Of a stretch of 64,000 bases of DNA, positions 31,901 to 42,500 are shown one piece after another. Each line of letters begins with the position of its first letter. Positions within the stretch are counted from its first letter, which is position 1. Position numbers and translations under genes: made by a program. The stretch spans positions 11,123,665 through 11,187,664 of the forward strand of contig NC_089314.1 of assembly GCF_036669915.1 (NCBI RefSeq). The letters are read 5' to 3'. This stretch comes from Pocillopora verrucosa (lineage: Eukaryota; Cnidaria; Anthozoa; Scleractinia; Pocilloporidae). Below the pieces are notes generated by a model. That model worked only from the letters and a program-made list of their open reading frames with translations. It had not been told where the DNA came from and did no database searches.

Positions 31901-34335
31901 ACCACGCACCAATGCGATCTTTCAAACGACGATCTTCAGTAGAATCGAAGTTTATCACTCCTGAAATTCGGAGAGAAATGGTGGAACGAAAACGGCTTAA
32001 GAAAAAATTTAATAGATCACGTAATCAGTGTGATTGCGAGAGCTACCGTCTAGTGCGCAACAAAGTAGTTAGCACGAGAAGAAAATCTATACGTAGACAT
32101 TTTGAGAAGCTGTGTTCGGAAAAATATGCGGATCAAAAGAAGTTTTGGCTTGCCATCAAGCCTTATGTTAATTCCCGAAAGAATGTAGACAATAGCGGAA
32201 TAACATTGAAAGAGGGTGACAAAATCATCAGGAATCCTCAAGAGGTGACCGAGACATTAAATAATTTCTTCACAAGCTGTACTCAAAGTACCAAAGAACA
32301 AAATCAAAACGGCTATCCAGTAGATTTATCGCACATGTCAAATAACTTAATAAGCAGGCCGAATGTGTCGCTAAGCAACACTAATCCAACAGAAGTTTAC
32401 GAGGTAATGAGGAAACTTGCTCCAAACAAGGCTTCTGGATGTGATGGGATCCCTCCACTAGCAGTTAAAGAATCGATGGATGTCTTATGCTTCCCTCTTA
32501 GTACAGTGATTAATCATGTTTTAACTTCAACAAAGATACCACAACAGTGGAAACTTGGCGAGGTCACTCCAGTTCTCAAAAAAGACTGCAGCCTATTAAA
32601 AACTAACTATCGGCCGATAACGATTCTGCCAGCTTTATCGAAGGTTTTCGAAAAAATTTTTCATTGTCGAATAAGCTCGTATTTTGAAGAAATTTATCAC
32701 AAATATGTGTTTGCTTATAGGAAATATCACGGCTGCGACTCAGCACTTCTTAGTCTAACCGAACAATGGAAAAAAGAAATTGATAACAATAAATTGATCG
32801 GTCTGGTCTCCATAGATTTGTCCAAGGCTTACGACAACTTACCTCATGAACTGATTGTTTTGAAATTAAAAGAATATGGAGCAGATGAAGTAACAACCTC
32901 CCTGATAAAAGATTATTTATCAAATCGATTCCAAAGGGTAAGACTGGGGGATACGCTCTCCAATTGGCAACCTATATGCAATGGTGTACCACAGGGATCC
33001 ATCCTCGGCCCTTTATTATTCAACATCTTCATGAACGATCTTTCATATGTCATCAAGAAGTGCACTCTGTCCACTTACGCTGATGACACTCAAATCTTTT
33101 ACGCCGACAATCAATGATGAACAATAACCACATATTTTATCACCTTAAAAATGAATAATTGATTTTAGGTATTTTCTGGGGAATTCGACACCACGATTAA
33201 AGTATGCATGAGTATCATAGCTATAAATGTGCCATTGCTCTGTATTTGGCCATCAGCCTGTCCTTGTACATTATATTGCTTTTTTTTTAAAGTTGTCATA
33301 AAATTCAACTTTTCTGTGATTTCAGAGGAACAAATGTCTTCAGTGGACCTTTGACCATGAGGTTATCATATACCCGAAAGTTCTAGTCTCAGAACCGTTC
33401 AATTTTAAACTGAGGGGCCCGGAAAACGGCTCTTAGAGCGAAAAGAACTCTTAATCGTCGGTCCAATCGCGTTTGCAAAAGAGAGGAAGCGGAGTTCGAA
33501 TATTTCCACACGATGCCATGCCACAACGAAATTTTCTTCGCTTTCTTTGACCCGAGCTTTTGCATAACGTTTTTTCGCTCCGAAAGACAAACATTACTCC
33601 ACCGCCCTGGTCGATGCTAAAGCTCTCTATTATAATAGTCAATATCAAACGTTGTGACAAAGCAAATGCGGCCATCTGTAATACTAAATGCATAAAAGTT
33701 GTTGTGAATCCTCCGTGCAACAAAGATTTCATGGAAAACAAAAATGCCGATATTACTGAAAAAAATTAATCGCGGTTATCAGCCACAACTATCAAAATCA
33801 CTATATCTTTTTTGCCCACCTTCTTATAAATGAGTCCCACCACGGCAACTTTCAGTCTTATTGCCAATACTTGCGCCTTAAATATGGCTTTGGATTGCAC
33901 GACAGTTCTCATCATGGTGACCAGAAAAATACCAATGACAAAGGGCAAAGATGTCTTGTAACTGATACCTGTGCCTGTAGAAATACTTCTCAAGAAGTAC
34001 CATATCAACAGAGGTAGCGCATGCAATGTCAGTGAGTAACATAACCTTAGTAATGCCATAATGATATAATCTCGGCGGGAAATCGTTCTCATCATGGCCC
34101 TCCACAAGCGAGGCTTTGTTCGTTGGTGTGCAGTTGCTCTTTTCTCTGCGACCCATTCTCGTTCCAATTCAGTAACTAGTCTTTCTGTTCGATTCGAAGT
34201 ATCCACCCGGAATAAAAAGCTTTCGTCTAAGGGTTGTTTACTACCGAGCTTGAGAATATCATTCAGCCAAGAGAAAGTTATCAGAGAGAAAAAACCCGCC
34301 TTTCCTAGAGGATTTGTACTAGAAATATCTTCCAT
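22953..34335 (-). CDS. ABCC4: ABCC4/MRP4-like ABC transporter, copy 1
   Basis: Minus-strand exons: 33820-34335, 28563-28942, 26846-28185, 25823-26393, 24463-24599, 23791-24152 and 22953-23510. They join in phase to 3864 nt (1287 aa; human ABCC4 is 1325 aa). The start is in a GCCGCCATGG context. Architecture is membrane domain 1, NBD1, membrane domain 2, NBD2, as in short MRPs without an N-terminal TMD0. NBD1 has Walker A GPVGSGKTT, signature LSGGQRAR and Walker B IYLLDDP. NBD2 has GRTGAGKSS, FSVGERQL and IIILDEA. The second membrane domain has VLFFDTNPVGRILNRFSKD. All ATP-site motifs look intact. Family knowledge: MRP4-type pumps export organic anions, cyclic nucleotides and conjugates across the plasma membrane; the substrate here is unknown. 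A 4.9 kb first coding intron holds a Penelope fragment and an 881-codon retrotransposon ORF on the opposite strand. An extra 168-nt phase-1 exon candidate is listed separately. Confidence 0.92.
26495..26662 (-). other. Candidate cassette exon in ABCC4-like copy 1
   Basis: This 168-nt interval has an acceptor-like GATAG before it and a donor TTTTAG|GTACAT after it. It is open in the phase that fits both neighbours (phase 1 at each side). It would insert 56 residues (starting ALKWSVNPSPI, Ser- and His-rich, ending QIKLAVAILL) just before the second membrane domain. The neighbouring exons also join in frame without it. The acceptor has a poor pyrimidine tract. It may be an alternative exon or chance. 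Confidence 0.4.
29517..29640. repeat. Dispersed repeat shared with 46.4 and 58.5 kb
   Basis: Contains TCGATTAAAACGGGAATTCT then TTAATGAATTACACACTTT and GTCCGTGTTG. The same block recurs at 46407-46520 (duplicated copy) and, outside the duplication, at 58513-58625. That makes it a genuine dispersed repeat. Confidence 0.6.
30040..30450 (+). mobile_element. Penelope-like element fragment, copy 1 (frameshifted)
   Basis: The plus strand encodes parts of the C-terminal RT linker and a GIY-YIG nuclease (GVVYKIPCDCGKVYIGE). A base lost after TATCGGTGAA (about 30237) shifts the frame relative to copy 2, so the nuclease reading breaks there. The 3' part of the element has been replaced by the retrotransposon that starts at about 30451. 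Confidence 0.8.
30451..33114 (+). mobile_element. Non-LTR retrotransposon, 3'-truncated, in ABCC4-like copy 1 intron
   Basis: This segment is absent from copy 2. There, the sequence reads from CGAAATTCC (47345) through 261 bp of Penelope tail to ATGATGAACAATAACC. In copy 1 the element begins right after CGAAATTCC and ends at the same ATGATGAACAATAACC. There is no poly-A or repeat tail, and the RT is cut just after its YADD motif. It lies antisense to the host gene. Confidence 0.85.
30472..33117 (+). CDS. Retrotransposon polyprotein: 2A-like motif, PHD finger, endonuclease, partial RT
   Basis: Open frame of 881 codons, uninterrupted. The N-terminus has a hydrophobic run (TLLCLLFLVVLL, residues 11-22), then a 2A-like motif GDVSPNPGP (residues 90-98). 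A PHD-type zinc finger follows at about 105-158 (CGECSKS, ILCSECNTWSHARC, WICSFC). An AP-like endonuclease lies at about 207-430 (NVNSL, IQETKID, GGGGLAVFIRD, GDLNCDI, ISDHLLV). The RT spans about 690-881 (NYRPITILPALSKVFEKI, DLSKAYDNLPH, NGVPQGSILGPLLFNIF, STYADDTQIFY). The rest of the RT (primer grip and thumb) is missing: the TGA follows 9 residues after the YADD motif, at the junction with host sequence. Clade CR1/L2-like by layout. It is probably young, since the frame is intact, but not autonomous. Confidence 0.9.
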   Translation: MAVRHVRMGDTLLCLLFLVVLLREFRDSSNCSFMHPERCTRLVISLHLTTSSAYYKLPFKLASRRFNGGRLLYTATGVGTFQAQRLLISGDVSPNPGPRRKPTKYPCGECSKSVRINQDAILCSECNTWSHARCLNMSNWTFQYYLNNPSVDWICSFCALPKFSDSFFSTLNSSTHESASDTELDLSSQPSDMKLIRNDNRKECIIANLNVNSLPSKFEEIKEWLTNRAFDILSIQETKIDRSFPNSQFYVNGCKLFRRDRTKGGGGLAVFIRDNIAATCKKGITTSVESLLFDLLIGQRRFALVSAYKPPSVNNATFRTELTTVLDQAISLCVNVICLGDLNCDIIHPFMNNNQGKCLLDICDIYDLDTLIKEPTRISTTRASCLDVILSNVPMFMKSSGATETGISDHLLVYTVLKTKMLHANAEVVKKRIFKTFNRDDFQKDLSRVPFHAAYVFDDMDDVYWCWETLYNQVLEDHAPMRSFKRRSSVESKFITPEIRREMVERKRLKKKFNRSRNQCDCESYRLVRNKVVSTRRKSIRRHFEKLCSEKYADQKKFWLAIKPYVNSRKNVDNSGITLKEGDKIIRNPQEVTETLNNFFTSCTQSTKEQNQNGYPVDLSHMSNNLISRPNVSLSNTNPTEVYEVMRKLAPNKASGCDGIPPLAVKESMDVLCFPLSTVINHVLTSTKIPQQWKLGEVTPVLKKDCSLLKTNYRPITILPALSKVFEKIFHCRISSYFEEIYHKYVFAYRKYHGCDSALLSLTEQWKKEIDNNKLIGLVSIDLSKAYDNLPHELIVLKLKEYGADEVTTSLIKDYLSNRFQRVRLGDTLSNWQPICNGVPQGSILGPLLFNIFMNDLSYVIKKCTLSTYADDTQIFYADNQ

Positions 34336-37050
34336 GGCGGCCGTTCCTATGCTTATTCCTCCTGCGAAAGAAAAAACGAATCGTTTTAAAATTTGCGTGG
34401 AATACAAAGGATTGTCAAGTTTTTGTTTTATAAAAGATGTCCTCAACCGTCTTCTATAAAACTGTTGTCACCAAATTGTTATGGGTGCCTCACCACATTT
34501 ATTAAATACTTTCAGAAATTCTTAAAGTGATCACTAGTTTAGTTATCTTACCTTGAAGATCTCTTTGTCCAGCGTGCTTTGAAAAAAACAGGTACGCAAG
34601 AGGTAAATAACTATGGAGGCACAAGTGGAACGAGAATAGATTTAGCTGTATTTTAAGTCTCGAGTGCATTAAATTTTCTTAACGACAAAAAATATCTGCA
34701 AAATTCTCGATAAAACCAAAGATTTAACCAGATCGGCAAGTGGAAGAGAGGCGGTCCTTCTGTGTCCAACTGTTACTGACGTTACCTTGCGTAATGAAAG
34801 CTCCTTATTGCGTTACATAAAAACACGAATAACTTAACATGGACAATAGAAGGTATCAAACCAAAAGAAGCGACCATTTTTTCTTTTTGAAATGTCTATG
34901 GGGAACGAAAAAAAACCTTGAAAATAATATATGTATATAAGAACTCACAAGGTAAGCCTATCGTTATCGTAATTCAAATGGTAATTTGTTTTTTCACAGC
35001 AAATATGGAATCTTTCATTTCTGTAACGGAGTCGCTCCCAAACATATTAAGAAAATCAATCATCCAGCAAAACGAGCCATGTGGTTACAAATGTTTCCTC
35101 TGGCTACATCTTAGCGTAGCAAAGCTTCACATCGATTCCGAAGTCAATCATAGGTTAAATTCTTCCGAAAATTTAGCTTAGTCGATGACATTTTGGCTCC
35201 TTTTCAATCTGTTGTAATATTTTTAATGTCAAATACAAATACGTCTCATGCACAATGGCTCTATAACTAGTCATTTTGAATAGTAATTACCCTTGTAGCT
35301 TTAAGAGAAACAAACCTCCATCACTCCCTCCCAGGAGCTCATTTCGCAGCCTCGGTACCCAAAGCTCCAACAATACAGCACCTTACAGAAGCTGTCGATT
35401 GCGTAACCAACTAATCATATAAAGAGGTGAAATGTCCATCCTTATGAATTACTTGAGTTAATCGACCATGTACAAATAAACAACAAGTTACTTACTAGAA
35501 TATGCTTCAGCAAAGCCGATTATCTTGATCAAAGTTCTGGAATGTATATCGCACTCTTTCGGTTTTAAAAAAAGTGACTTGAAGGCCAGTCAATCTGGTC
35601 TGTATCTTTGTCAGTAGGTATAGAAGAAATATTCCATTATTTCAATTTATGCAAAACAATTCGTCACTCTATTTCCCCATAATGATCGATGGTGGCATAG
35701 TAGATACTCAGTATAATTACGCGTTAAGACTTAGAGAAAGAAATTCAAATATCCGAGGCACTTCGGCCAACAGGTTTAAGAACTTTACCTCAAAAAAATA
35801 CGCTTTATGCTTTGCACATGATTAGCTTCGCCATTATTTTGCCATTATATGCTTGTTGGTTGCTAATACAATCAATTTTTTCTTAGCTATTTATTTTGTG
35901 TTATTGGATTATTATTGTTTGCTGGGCAGACTTGTAATTCAGTTATTTATACTGCAAGAGGTCTTAATAAACATATCCAAATATCCATACCTGAAGCGGT
36001 TCGAAGGAATCGCAGATATTTTGTGCAGCTGCAATCCTCACCTCGAAACCTGCCTTTCTCGACTACGTAAAATGTGTTTCAGCTAATCTCTGAATTTACA
36101 AGCCAACGCAGAGTGTAATTTATGCATGTGAAACAGATCCGTTGAATAACCTGATGAAATGAAAAGAGATAAAACTACCTTACAGTAAACAAAGAACCTC
36201 TGTATCCCAAACAATTTCCATTAATCTCTGAATTTGCAAGCCAATGCAGAGTCTAATTTATGCATGTGAAACAGATGCGTTGAAAACCTGGTGAAATGAC
36301 CAACAATACAACTACTGTATACTAAAATAAAACCTCTGTATCCCAAATAACTTGCATTAGTTCCGGAATTTCCTGTCGATATTATTTCTAGCAGATGCTC
36401 TCATCTAAAATCGTTCCCCTTCAAAGAGTACAACACTGAAGTGTTCACTGTGCTTTGATTGTTCATGAATTCTGAAGATTGGACTACACGTCAGGGCACA
36501 GTTGTTCGAAGAGTGGATGATGCTATCCAACGGATAAATCACTATCCAGCGGATAACTATTAAGAAAACGTATTGCGCTATCCACTATAGTGATTTTCCA
36601 ATGGATAGCGTTATCCAACCTTTGAACAAGCGGCCACAGAGATTGACATAACTAACATCAAAACTTTTATCATGATCTGAGAGTGACAATCAAAGTCAAT
36701 ACAAATAACTCACCTATCAAACATTACGGATTAATTTTGCGTTTGTTGAGGTACTTCAGAATGATAATGAACTGAAAGTTACCAGTTCACTGATCATGAC
36801 TATGATGAAACTAGACTCTACATTTGCATACTCACGCGGCATTGGCAGTTCAGCTCCAGTAGTCTGTGTGCCTTTCCGAAGGTAGGACGCAAAGGCCGAA
36901 GAGGTTTCTTACATATGAATCACATGCAGTAATTGCCTAGTTTACTTCAGTTCATTTTATTTGTTGATGATGTTGGTTTTAATCAACGGCAGATATTGAT
37001 GTGCTGGAAGACGTAAGAAATTATGAAATCTGAAAATGAAACACTTAATC
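34336..37050. other. Upstream region of ABCC4-like copy 1
   Basis: No other gene recognised. A probable 5' untranslated exon end lies at 34336-34361 (acceptor TTTCGCAG). A donor-like CTTCAAG|GTAAGATA at about 34545-34555 may mark a further leader exon. Two near-identical segments at about 36080-36165 and 36222-36300 repeat CTCTGAATTTRCAAGCCAA and ATTTATGCATGTGAAACAGA. The same arrangement occurs upstream of copy 2. Confidence 0.5.
36498..36640. mobile_element. Palindromic MITE, copy 1
   Basis: The left arm GGATGATGCTATCCAACGGA with ATAAATCACTATCCAGCGGA is mirrored by the right arm ending CAATGGATAGCGTTATCCAA and CCTTTGAACAAG. Arms of about 55 bp are imperfect. A copy with an internal deletion sits at the matching place in the second duplicate, so insertion predates the duplication. 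Confidence 0.75.
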
Positions 37051-37763
37051 TGCTATTTTGTGTCTCATAAACTACATCTTAGACATCTCAGAGTGCAAGG
37101 GCAAACAGATAATGACAAGAACTGTCTTTATCGACTAAAAGAAGGCATTTGACCTCGTAAATAACAAGTGCCTCAAATTAACGCACTATGGATTCCGGGG
37201 TCCTAGTCATGACTAGTTCGAGAACCATCTCACTTCTCGCAGTCAAAGAGTAAAGTACAGGTGCAACTTATCCAGTCTTACACTTGAATGTGGCGCACCT
37301 GCTGGTTTAGGTTCCGATAATATCCAAATGACGATTTAAGGAAATCGTGACAGGGTGGAGCAATGGATGAGCAACAGCAAGCTACTACAAAACCTGAGCA
37401 AGACCAAATGTATTCTATTTGGAGAGAACAGAAGCTTGCAGGCTCGACTGACTTTAACATCTAAACGCACAGCATGAAAATTGAAAGGGTTGCCAAGTTT
37501 TGCTGCGTAGCGGTATTGATGGGTGAAGATCTCTGAACAAAGCGCTCACTGAGGTCAACACACGCCTAAGCTTGCTCGACTGCTTTCAGTCATGCCTGAC
37601 TCTTACAAAGCCGATCAATGTGTGTACAGTTCCCTCATTCTGCCGGTTATTTGCTACACAGACACCGCTTGGGGGAACTATCGGCTGCGCGCAGTGGTGA
37701 GTTACGGCAACTACAAAACAGAGCTGTGTATCACTGTGTATCACTATCAGAAGTAATGGCTCC
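37050..37763 (+). mobile_element. Reverse-transcriptase remnant at the end of duplication copy 1
   Basis: The frames read RTVFID-stop-KKAFDLVNNKC, then GFRGP, LTSRSQRVKYR-like, VEQWMSNSKLLQNLSKTKC and LILPVICYTDTAWG, the order of a LINE RT from motif A to the C-terminal tail. It carries stops and lacks about 30 bp around the VPQG-type motif that is present in the copy-2 version. The tandem-duplication breakpoint falls inside this remnant. Confidence 0.8.
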
Positions 37764-39566
37764 AAGAAGTAACAACTTTGAATGTGATTGGCTAATTGAA
37801 CTGTCCGATGACAAACTGTCTTATAACAACTTGGCAAGTGGATTCGTGGAAAATAGGAGTTTTTAAACCCATCGCTATCGAGAAAATTGTAATTTTAATG
37901 GTTATGATTTTTTGTTGGAGCTGATGTTGCACGTTCCATTTGTCTAAAAACTGTTCGCCAACGAACAGCCCCTCCAATTCGGTGAAGTCCGACACGAAAT
38001 AAAACATAGGCATGCTTAGCATGCAAAATTTTCTTTTCCGCCGGGCGGGTTGAGATGGGACAATCTAATGCGGCAATCTGATTGGTGCGAGATACACACC
38101 CCTATGCGGTAATCTGATTGGTGCGAGATACATAACCCAAATGCGGCGATCTGAATGGTGCGAGCAACATGCTACTCTACACGCTAACCTGAAGTTATAT
38201 ATTTTTTTCATTTAAAAAAAAAAAAAAAAACGAATTAGGAAAAAATTGATGGTGACTTGCCTGAGAAAGTTTTCTGCTGTTCTTAAGAAGAGATTTCATT
38301 AATATAAATTGAATGTGACGTAAATTTTCTCATCGGTCAGAAAAAAAATTCCATGAGAGTTGTTTCCCCCCCTTCCCCGCTCCTTCTTCGGCGGGAAAAT
38401 TTAAACAAATCATTTTCAGTTGGGGGCACAGTTTTCTCTGCTTTGTGCAAATCTTGAGGGTGGGTGCGCGTTTAGCTGAGTCGTCCGTAGTGTCAGGAAT
38501 AGCGCACCTGGTGAGGATGATCGGACGTAGGTGATTTTCTAACCAGATTTTTCCTGGCTATGGCATTTGCGCGGTGCGAACTCCGATTATAATGTGATCT
38601 TGTGGAAGGTTGGAAAAAATAAGTGAGCCTAATCCTTTATAATTTTACGCTACGCGTTTACGATCAAATTTCAGTCATTTCGGTGGGTGTTCTTTTTAAT
38701 TGTCGAGGGTGACTGGATATCAGGTATTAGATCATATATTAAAACTTTCAAGTCACACCATAGAAAAAAACTTATCGTTATGAACAGAAAAAAAAGGATA
38801 ACCGTTGTCCAAAAATATACGCTTTTTGATGGTATAGACAGAGAAACTTCAATCCTCAGTTATTATTTTCAGCCCGAAAACTTTGAAACGGAAAGGTGTG
38901 TGTTTGTGAAGAAAATTTATTGTGTAAATAAACAAAGTAGATCATGCTTTCTGTTACTAAAGGTTCACTTTTGTGTCAGTACCACGCCGTACTCTACATG
39001 TTTTACAAGACGACAGGACCTCGAATTTGAGTACCCTTAAGTCCAGTTTGTCGGAACGGGATATCTCAATATCCTTATAAGATAATGAATTAATTTTACC
39101 CGCTATCATGAACTTAAAAAAAATTTAAAACGGTCAGTGGGTTGTTGATATGCCTCAGTACTAAACTATAACATCTTTCTACTTATGCCAATAAAATAAA
39201 CGAATAGCCCAATATTCATACCTATTATGAGACGTTACAAACTCATCTGAGAAAAAGATTCTTCTAAGAGGTTCCCAAAGTGTAAAAACAAAAAAGACGA
39301 TGTGAAAACGTTGAAAATTAGATGAGCTATCTTCAAACTAAGGGAGAAGCTTAACTTACTGCGATGAGATGAAGGAGCGTTCTCCTTTCTCATAGAATTT
39401 AACTGACGAACTCCTTTCAAATGGGAATTATTCCTTACAAGGAAAACTGCAAAACTATCCTCGGTTAACACGAATTAAAAATATACTAAGGCGGAAAGGG
39501 AGACTGGTACCAATATATGTTGTAATGCAAACGTGAGTGTGATTCCATCGTCGATTAAAGCCGAGC

Positions 39567-42500
39567 TCAATGTGCCGCCGTTACATTTTGGGTATGCACA
39601 AGACGAGCAAAGATTCCATCCTCATTTTGTAGCAGCACTTCAGGTTTGTCAAACTCTAACACTCGTCCCTCATCCATAACCACCATTTTATCATAATCTA
39701 TGATGGTGTTCAAGCGATGGGCGATGGTTATTACTGTGGAGTCTTTAAATCTGTTGCGAATAACGTCTTGAATCAGTCTGTCTGTCTTGAAGTCGACATT
39801 AGCTGTGGCTTCATCCAGGATGATTATCTTACTTTTCTGTAACAGTGCACGCGCTAAACAGACCAACTGGCGCTCGCCGACACTGAAGTTGCTCCCAGAC
39901 TCTTTCAACTTGAACTCCAGCTTTTCAGGCAATTGTTGTACCAGGCAACTTAACTGTACATCTTCCAAAGCTCTCCACAGATCATGATCTTTGTATAAGG
40001 AGAAGGGATCTAAGTTCTTCCTAAGGCTTCCGCTAAAGAGGACAGGATCCTGAGTAATGACAGCCATAGATCTGCGAGCTGCCTGTATATCGAGATGCGT
40101 GATATCTATGCCATCTATGATAATCTATTCAAATGAAATGAGGAAGTGGATCAAAATGATGTCGAATAATGATATTTCTAAGGCGTGCATGTAAAACGGA
40201 AACTAATGAAGAGCAAAAAAAATGTCCTCTAAGAAATAATACGTTATTTTATGTTTTTGATCATCATAATTATCAATTTTTCACCATCACAGTCATTTGT
40301 GTCATTAAAACTCACTAACGATTTCTTAAATCAAGTTTTAAGAAAACTTACATTTCGCGTAACAGGAAGGAGATGAAGAAACGATATCTCAAAGTGTGCC
40401 TAACGGTAACACTCTGCATGTTCTCACCTCGCCTTCTGGTTCTGGTGTTCTAAACAAAGCCGTCACTAATGATGATTTTCCAGCTCCCGTACGACCCGCC
40501 ACACCAACCTTCTCCTTATCAGAGATACATAAATTTATTCTGTTCAAAGTCGGTGGTGCTCCCTTCAAGTATGATAAAGATAAGTTTCGCAATGTTAAAG
40601 TGCCTTTTGTTGGCCACGACTCAGGAGGTAGGCTGTCTAGCTTGTATCCAGGTTCAGATTCGATTTGAGTGTAGGTAAACACCCTTTCCACTGATGTCAT
40701 GTAGTTTTCTGTTTCTGAGGCTACCTGGATACCGTACTGGGCTGCTTCCAATGTGTCGACTGCGAAAGTAAGGGACATTCCCGCCAAAGCTGAAAATAAG
40801 AGCGGTTTACCAATTATCTTTGATCATACTTCTACAAAAGTTAGTGAAAAGGAATGTGAAGAGAAGGTTATGCTCTTTGATGATGTACTAAAAGCGTAAT
40901 TCAAATTGCTCTTGTCAAGTGGATATTTTGATAAGTAAATAGGATTTATTAACAGCGCGGAGAGAAAGGAAACTTTCTGAGAGGCAGGAATAGGCTCCTA
41001 TAAGAAAGAGCTCGCCAGGCGAAGAATGTTAATCGATAAAGTGATCACACAAGCGAAAAGAATGGAGATTCAGTTGCACTAGAAACTTTAAGAATATATA
41101 CCTGGGTTTTGTGTTGCAAACAAAGCTCCAGCCGACACAGAAGTGACAAGAAAATTACTCAAACAATTTCCTCGGAAAGCAAGCCATCGTGTTGAGGCCT
41201 TCAGCAAAAACAGGGCTGACGTGTTCTTGTCTTGATATCTTAAAAAAAAGACCAATACATTAATGAGTTCTTCTTAGTTAGAGACCGGTGTCCCAATTAA
41301 GTAAATCGTATTACATTGAGCCAATCGGTTCATGCGAAATTGATGTCATGATCTCACCTTTAAGGAAAATGAAATAAAGAGAATTTTAACGTTACCATTG
41401 AAATCTTTCAACAACAAAAATAAATTTCAAACTCTGCTCACTCCCCCTCCAAAAAAAGAAAAATAATAATAGTATTAATGAATTAATAAAAATATATAAA
41501 TAAGACTGAGCGCCATCTTGAGCCAAAAAACAGAAACTTAGTAACACAAATAATTTTCACTAAATACTTCTTACTATCCGAGTTCGAGGTCCGTACTGTA
41601 ACTTACCAACGGAGCTTTTTTCTGCTCGGTTTTATGACCCGAGCGTAGAACATAAATATGAGCAGAAATAACGAGATCTGTAACTTACAGAACAAACCAA
41701 CAAACATGGTTTGTTTAGATATTTAATATATCTCTGTATTCTAATAGAGGGGAAGGTTTAAAGTAAAACTAACTTTGTAATCAGTCGGGGTGTACAGTGA
41801 AATACGGCCCGCCAAAATTACCAATCGTAACGTACGTACTAACTAAAGAATATGCTAAGTGTACCAAAGAATAGCTTTAGCCTTAAGTTAAAGATATGTA
41901 ATATCTATGAAATTGATTGAGTAGAAATTATGTTTAAACAGCTCCTGCCCATCAGAAATGAGGTCTGTACAAAAGGTCGTAAAGATTGATAGCGGCTCAG
42001 CTGTTTTCAAAAACCCTAATTGCTTGCAGTTTCGATCATTTTGATTTTTATCTTTTCTGCCATTCAATATCTCAACTAAATATTCCGTTTAAAATAAATG
42101 GCTTACAACTGCTAACGTTTTCTCTTTCCATGTCTATGACAATTGTTTAAAGTAATGGGATCCACCATACAGTCCAATGTTTTATTCAATGCAGGTGGAC
42201 AGATTTTAATTTTATTTATTTTTTATTCACTTATTTATTTATAATATGCCTTTATATGCATATTAAAAGAGGAACAAAGCTAATTTCTACAGATAATTCA
42301 TGGGAAATAGAAAATAGAAAAAGGAAAGGCGAAGAAGTCTCAAAAAGCCGGAAAGGCCTATAGGTGAGGCTCCCTCACCTATAAGCCTTCCAACCTATAA
42401 ATTAGAGTTGAAGTTAAACTAGGATATAGAACGTAATTTAAAAAGTGTAAAGTACTAAGAAAATTTAATTACTTAATATTAATAACCTTGCTATAAAATT

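Larger units (their letters stand above)
21171..37763. repeat. Tandem segmental duplication, copy 1
   Basis: Sequence from about 21171 matches copy 2 from about 37769 through both ABCC4-like genes, introns and flanks. The left edge is ACAACTTTAAATGTGATTGG. The right edge lies in a reverse-transcriptase remnant, where GGCTCCAAGAAG passes directly into the left edge of copy 2 at about 37763-37769. Unit length is about 16.6 kb, including 2.66 kb of retrotransposon absent from copy 2. Confidence 0.88.

Noticed and set aside
33451-33741. Open frames just left of ABCC4-like exon 1 (and counterparts at about 48.07 kb)
   Set aside because: They lie in the first coding intron, show no family resemblance and have no splice support.
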